The notes below the pieces were generated by a model. The model did no database searches, was not told the origin of the DNA, and saw only the letters and a list, made by a program, of their open reading frames with translations. From Anastatus disparis (Eukaryota; Arthropoda; Insecta; Hymenoptera; Eupelmidae): 64,000 bases of DNA. This document shows positions 37,603 to 64,000 of this stretch, piece after piece; within the stretch, counting starts at the first letter, position 1, and each line of letters starts with the position of its first letter. The translations under genes and the position numbers were made by a program. Location of the stretch: NCBI GenBank assembly GCA_017163975.1, contig JAFFSR010000237.1, forward strand, positions 4,340,001 through 4,404,000. The letters are read 5' to 3'.

Positions 37603-40184
37603 GAGTAAATATATATATACATTTTGATAAGTATAATACGAAGTTTATTCATCGTTAATAGCTTATATTATTTATGCTTCGATAGTTTTTTTTTCGTCAA
37701 ATAAAAAGTACAAGTTCAAATAAAATCGATTTAAAACAAGGGGTAACATTGAATAGTTTTATTTTTTTTTTCTTCTTTTCACGACATTGTGCGACGGATT
37801 TATAAATTTGCGAATATCTTGTACTTCGCAGTCAGACTTTTTAATGACTTAACAATGGTTACAAAAAAAATTAATTATAATAAAATAATAAAATGCTAAT
37901 CGAAGACGACAGAATCCGATATACACAAAAGGAAAAACAATTTTTTATAAATGCGATTTTACAATAGTTTGTAAATTCACGCAATAATTGTTGATTTGAC
38001 GCTAAATAAAATCTAAGGAGAAGAAACGTTTATATATCGTTTTTATACGCAGATTTCATTTTAATGAGATTCAGTAAGTCGCACCTCCATACACACACAT
38101 GAGGAGATTTATTTTTTTTTATTTAACATGTTTTTTCACATTTGACACATTCATCTCTATCTTTCTCACATTTTTCTACCTTTCTCTCTTGTATGTTGCA
38201 TTTATTTTTATTTTTCTTGGAAGAACAGGCTTTGTGTACAAAGATCAGTTTTATCTTTTATATTTTCTTCTTTCGCTCTTAATTTTTTTTTTCAACTTTT
38301 TCCTATCTCTCTCGTTTTCTCTCTTTCTTTATCTCTCTCTCTCTCTCTCTCTCACTTTTTTTCTGTGGTTATGATAATATACAATTGGGTATACCGCGCT
38401 TGTATTTATTAGTTTGTTCTGCGTTACAACGAGATTACATTTTACAAGAGGTACGAGAAAATGATAGCTTCCTGGGATTGTCGCAGCTTTTATATGGTTA
38501 TTTTTTTTTTGCTGAATGAGGTCATTTTTTTTAAATTATATAAATACGTGTACCATTTAAATATTTGTTGCTTTTGACATTTTTTGTGTGTTCTATAAAA
38601 TTTCGTTTACATATGTTAATTGATTTTTCTGTTTAATTGATATCGTTTGCTGTCAAAAACAGAATATTTTTATAATATTTGTAAGCAGGCTTTATAATAA
38701 GCAATGATAATAGTTATTATTAAAAATACATTTAAGCTTCATTAATAAATGATTTTTTTATACAAATTTTCAACTACTTTTATTTAGTTCCAATATTAAA
38801 TTAATATATTTTTCACAATTAATATAAGGCAGTGTTATTTCCTTGAATTTTGTTAATCAATAGAAAAAATTGAAATTCAGCTATCATTTGCATTTATAAA
38901 AAACATTAAAAGGAAATCTAAAAAAATATTTCATTTATGGAAGATGGATTCATTTTGAATACAATAGAGTACATGTTCGTTTACATTCATTATAAAATCG
39001 TTAAAAAATAGAAAATTGCATTTAAAAAAAAATTTGTGAAAAACATACATCTGATTATATAGTTTGTATATTATTCTCACTGCATTGACTTTATTAGTTA
39101 CCATCAATTTTCTAAATAAAATTGTATTTTAATCATGAAAACTGGAAGTTTGTCAGTAAACCTCTTTATAAATCAGCACGATTAAAGGGCTCAATTAATC
39201 TGTCTTTTTTCTTTGTTTCTCTTCCCGCAGTACAATTAGAAAAAAAATGGAGATTATTACACGGTTATACAAATAGAATGAACACACATTGTATCGCGTA
39301 CGTGACGTACGAATCTATAAGATATATTTTTATATAAAATAAGATAAGATCGAGGAAAGATTTCTTCTCTTTTTCATTAAAAACGCCATATGTGTAAATC
39401 GTTCATTCGTTTTATCAATTCATCTTTCTCGCTTTTTTGTTTCCTATTCTGGTAATTTTATTTTGTTCAATAAATTACTGTAATTATAGTCGCTTACACA
39501 TATACTATGTAATGTTTTTATTTTCCTTTAATTAAATTTGTGCTGAACACCGAAATTAGAAAGTTTACGCTCTCATTGTTTATGTCCGTTTTGAACCTTT
39601 TTTTTCTTCTTTGTTTAGCTAAAATTTCATAATTACTGAAAATCAAGAATTTTGTTCAGTTTTTTTTGTTATCGGACGGGTGCAGCTTTGACAATCTTTT
39701 TTTCAGTTACACTTTTTTTTTTCACATTAAAAAATGTTTCGACGTACTTGAGCATACAACTAATAATTTCATTTAGTGCGTTTTTTTACGAAAAAGATTA
39801 ATATTTCGTTCTACTAAAAAATTCTATGAACATTTAGAGTTAGTCAAGAATATAGTTAAAGTAATTGTAGATAAATTTTTTCTTTATTAATTTAGCTAAA
39901 TATACATAGCTAACTCAAATTTAATGTACATTATTTGTTTATCTTCAAAATCAGCGAAACATTTTTGTTATTTGTTTTACATTTGAAGACTGGCCATTTC
40001 AGTCCATGTTTATATAAAGATTGAACTTCGTTTTACAGGAAGTCAAAAAACATTTTCAAGTTTTCGTCGTCCATGTTCTTCAGTATTTCGGTTATTATTA
40101 TTTTTTCTTTATTTCTCACTTGACTCTTTCTTTTTCACTAAAGATATTCATTCTTTTATTTTATTTTTTCTTTTCTTATATAAG
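37603..40184. other. AT-rich interval, no gene recognised
   Basis: The stretch is low-complexity. It includes a TC-rich microsatellite at about 38300-38360. The open frames over it are rich in Phe, Leu and Ser from T-runs and show no family features. Confidence 0.6.
38300..38360 (+). repeat. TC-rich simple repeat
   Basis: The run includes CTCTCTCTCTCTCTCTCTC within a wider pyrimidine tract. Confidence 0.8.
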
Positions 40185-40490
40185 AATAAATTTTAAAAAA
40201 GCTTACGTTCTGCCGATAAATACGACGTCGTTGAATATATCAGTAAAATAGCGATAAAAATACGTACGTAAAATAATCTCATTACTTTTGTTCTTAGCTT
40301 AAAAAGTATAAACAGTTATTTTAGTATTGCACTGAAAAATTTTAGAAAAACAAAATTATTTCGTGCACATCCTATACATCGTATATATATACATATATAT
40401 ACGTATAAAATGGAAAAATTTTGACGAACTATGTATGTCTATATATAATTAAAAAAAAGAACAGCGACGACAGCGATTTCTTTCTTTTTT
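40185..40490 (+). repeat. diverged direct repeat, copy A2
   Basis: Partner of 32304-32590 in the same orientation, 7.9 kb away. It shares AATAAATTTTAAAAAAGCTT at the start and AAAGAACAGCGAC near the end. It contains extra TA-rich bases (ATATATACATATATATACG) absent from copy A1. Confidence 0.85.
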
Positions 40491-41597
40491 TTTCTCTTTT
40501 TCATTTTGAGAGATATCGATAATTGCTCTCAAAGGTTTTATAAGTATTAATATTTTTTTTTGAGATTTGTCTTTTATTATTAAACAAGAACGTCGTGTGT
40601 TGCTTGTTAATATTTATTTTTTTTACTTTTTTTGACTAAAGCAAACTCTCACATTCGAGACACAATTTGTTCGAAAATTTATTATCCTAATTTTTCTTTA
40701 TATAATTAATCTCGCTTCAAATCATAGAAATAATTGAATTTAGCGTTTTTTTTTTATTATCAATCTATAATCTCTTCATCTAAATTAGAAAAAGAAAATC
40801 TGACCATACCATTTCTCAATTTTTACGCTGAGAAAATACCCCGTTGTTTTCTAGAAAAATTCTATGATTTGACGCGAGCAATCTTAGAATCGCTTAACTC
40901 GACAATTTCAGTGATTCTAAACCTATCTAAGCGTATGTAAATAAAGATACTAGGTACAAGTTGTCCTTACTCTTTATATCTCGGCGAATACATATCTTTT
41001 ATTTTCTTCTTCTTCTTTTCTTTTTATTTATTTTTATCAACTTCGCTCAGACCTCGACCGCGCGGAGAAAAATTTCGCCTTCGAAAAATAAAAAAAGCAA
41101 TCGGATTTTCAAGGATCTTTTTATATGCGTTTTCTAGCATGACTATTTTGTGCTCAGACCTTTGATTCTTCGTTCGAAATAAGTTAAAAAAAAAAAAGAA
41201 ATTACAAAATATATACGAAAGCAAAATAAAACGAACGCGTGTGCAGCAACAATAGCGTTTATATTTTCCAATTCCTTCTTTTCTTTTTTCAATAATACAC
41301 TGAAAGATTGTTTCATTCAAATAAGTAAATATTTACTTCGACATTTATATTAGACACTAGTAAATTATTTACTAGTATTAAAAACATTTTTCAAAGCTAA
41401 ACGATTTGTTTTTTTATGTCAAATCATTAACACTAGCTTTAAATCGATGTTTTTATTTTCCTACGGATCGGAGTAAATAAATACTTAAATCGAACAGACT
41501 CTTTAATCAGTGTAAAAAAAGCATTGAATCGAGTTGAATTTATTAAAATTTTATCCTCGATTGTTGTTGTTATTTCATTATTATTTTTTTCCTTTAA

Positions 41598-41831
41598 TTA
41601 TAGCGGACGTGCGCCATTGCATTCGTCGTCGGTGCGCTTATTAACCTTATCCGAAGTTTTGTCCCATGCGAAACGACGTAGACAACAACAACATAAACAA
41701 CAAATACAACTACTGGAGCGAGCATCATCATCATCATAATCGGTATTATTGCATAATTGGCGTCGCGACGCGTCGACGACTTGCATTGACTCTGCTGTCG
41801 TTGCATTACCATTCGAGGAATTAATCCTGGA
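41598..41831 (-). other. open frame continuing past the Gprk2 UGA stop (3' UTR or readthrough extension)
   Basis: Directly after the Gprk2 TGA (41832-41834) the same frame has no stop for 77 codons, ending at TAA 41598-41600. It begins SRINSSNGNATTAES, has NNTDYDDDDARSSS, then the cysteine cluster CICCLCCCC followed by LRRFAWDKTSDKVN, and ends ECNGARPL. The region is much richer in G and C than its surroundings. Part of the cysteine run comes from a TTG/TGT repeat, and another minus-strand frame and parts of the plus strand are also open, so chance is possible. By default it is 3' UTR. Confidence 0.35.
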
Positions 41832-63100
<21,269 letters not shown>

Positions 63101-64000
63101 CTGTAAGTATATACAACAAAGGAATAAGAAATACAAAAAAAAGAGCATGGAGAGACATTGTATATACAACAAGATCGCGATTATACAATGAAGGAAAAAG
63201 TACAGTTAAAAAAAAGAGAGAAGCAGAAGAGAAGAGAGAAAGATCCTCAAGGCGGAAAAAAAAGAAAAATTGAAAATGACAAAAAAAAATTTACGAAAGA
63301 AAAGAACCCTACCATGCTTATTGCTATTCTTTGATATATCCCTTCCTTTTTTTTATTCAGTCGAATGTTGAATACTGATATTCATATATATAGATATATA
63401 TGCTAAGCTTAAATAATAATATTATATCATGTATATCAGCGAACCTTTAGTATTCAAAATGTTGTTATATTACGTTTTTTTTTTATTTTCACGTTGTCGA
63501 GGATGTTAAACGCCATGAATATTTCACATCGGACATATTATTTTGAAATAGAATAATTGCCATAGAAACAGTTAGAAATAATTGCAATTTATGCAAAGAG
63601 ATAGAGCGAGAGTAACCTAAACTTGTCTGCGAAGATTAGTGTTGTCCACTTATACATATGCGTACGCGGTATATATGTATGCACATATATATTAATCTCG
63701 TAACGCGCATTGTTCCGTAAATTTGTGCACATTAACGTTTAAATCACTGTTTATGACTGCTGGCAGAGAGAGAGAGAGTGGAGAATCGTGATTTGGATGA
63801 ATTTGTAGGCGCGCGCGTTTATAAGCTTCTATATATATGTTGCTTTTTCTTTTAATATATACGAATATGGGGGTGCAGCCCACTGAAATGACGTACAGGA
63901 TGTACGTTATTTGGGATATGCGCTCTCTCTCACTCAATTATATATTTTCCAGCATGCTTGATGTTGTTATTAAATAGAACAACAGAGTTATGGATTTAAT
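63101..64000 (-). other. Gprk2 intron 1 (start outside window)
   Basis: The stretch is AT-rich, with a GA microsatellite at 63764-63779 and several TA runs. No first coding exon of Gprk2 is visible, so the intron continues past the window edge. Confidence 0.7.

Overview
This is a 64 kb stretch of AT-rich eukaryotic DNA with spliced genes, long introns and short interspersed repeats. It looks like an insect. The kinase gene follows the Drosophila Gprk2 type closely, including a YRDCKPEN catalytic loop, and there is an intronless MATH-BTB gene plus a related pseudogene. A hymenopteran parasitoid is my best guess, but that is inference from base composition and gene families, not proof.

Layout. 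(1) 1-9682: AT-rich DNA upstream of, or in a 5' intron of, the first gene, with two tRNA-derived SINEs. (2) 9684-26147, plus strand: a complete ten-exon SLC7 light-chain amino acid transporter (y+LAT/LAT type). It has two alternative terminal exons that encode similar C-terminal tails. Its introns hold two SINEs and a dead MATH-BTB fragment. (3) 26148-41597: a gene-poor, repeat-rich interval. It holds a SINE, a broken protein-coding fragment, an intronless MATH-BTB gene on the minus strand (33944-34861), a 958-bp foldback MITE with TA target duplication, and two pairs of diverged direct repeats. One copy of a repeat pair preserves the empty site of the MITE. (4) 41832-63100, minus strand: Gprk2, a G protein-coupled receptor kinase of the GRK4/5/6 class. 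Seven coding exons are present; the short first coding exon must lie beyond position 64000. After the UGA stop the frame stays open for 77 more codons and encodes a cysteine cluster. Introns hold three full SINEs, an orphan SINE tail, a 5S rRNA-like element and a tRNA-Glu-like element.

The two long genes converge on the repeat-rich interval and have no obvious functional link. The transporter should act at the plasma membrane with a CD98-type heavy chain in amino acid exchange. Gprk2 should phosphorylate activated GPCRs at the membrane and, by analogy with Drosophila, Smoothened. The MATH-BTB protein looks like a Cul3 adaptor of the SPOP/Roadkill type.

The strongest candidates for something not yet described are the possible UGA readthrough of Gprk2, the duplicated transporter last exons, and the MITE with its paralogous empty site. 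All exon junctions were read by eye from GT/AG sites, reading phase and family similarity; no search was run.
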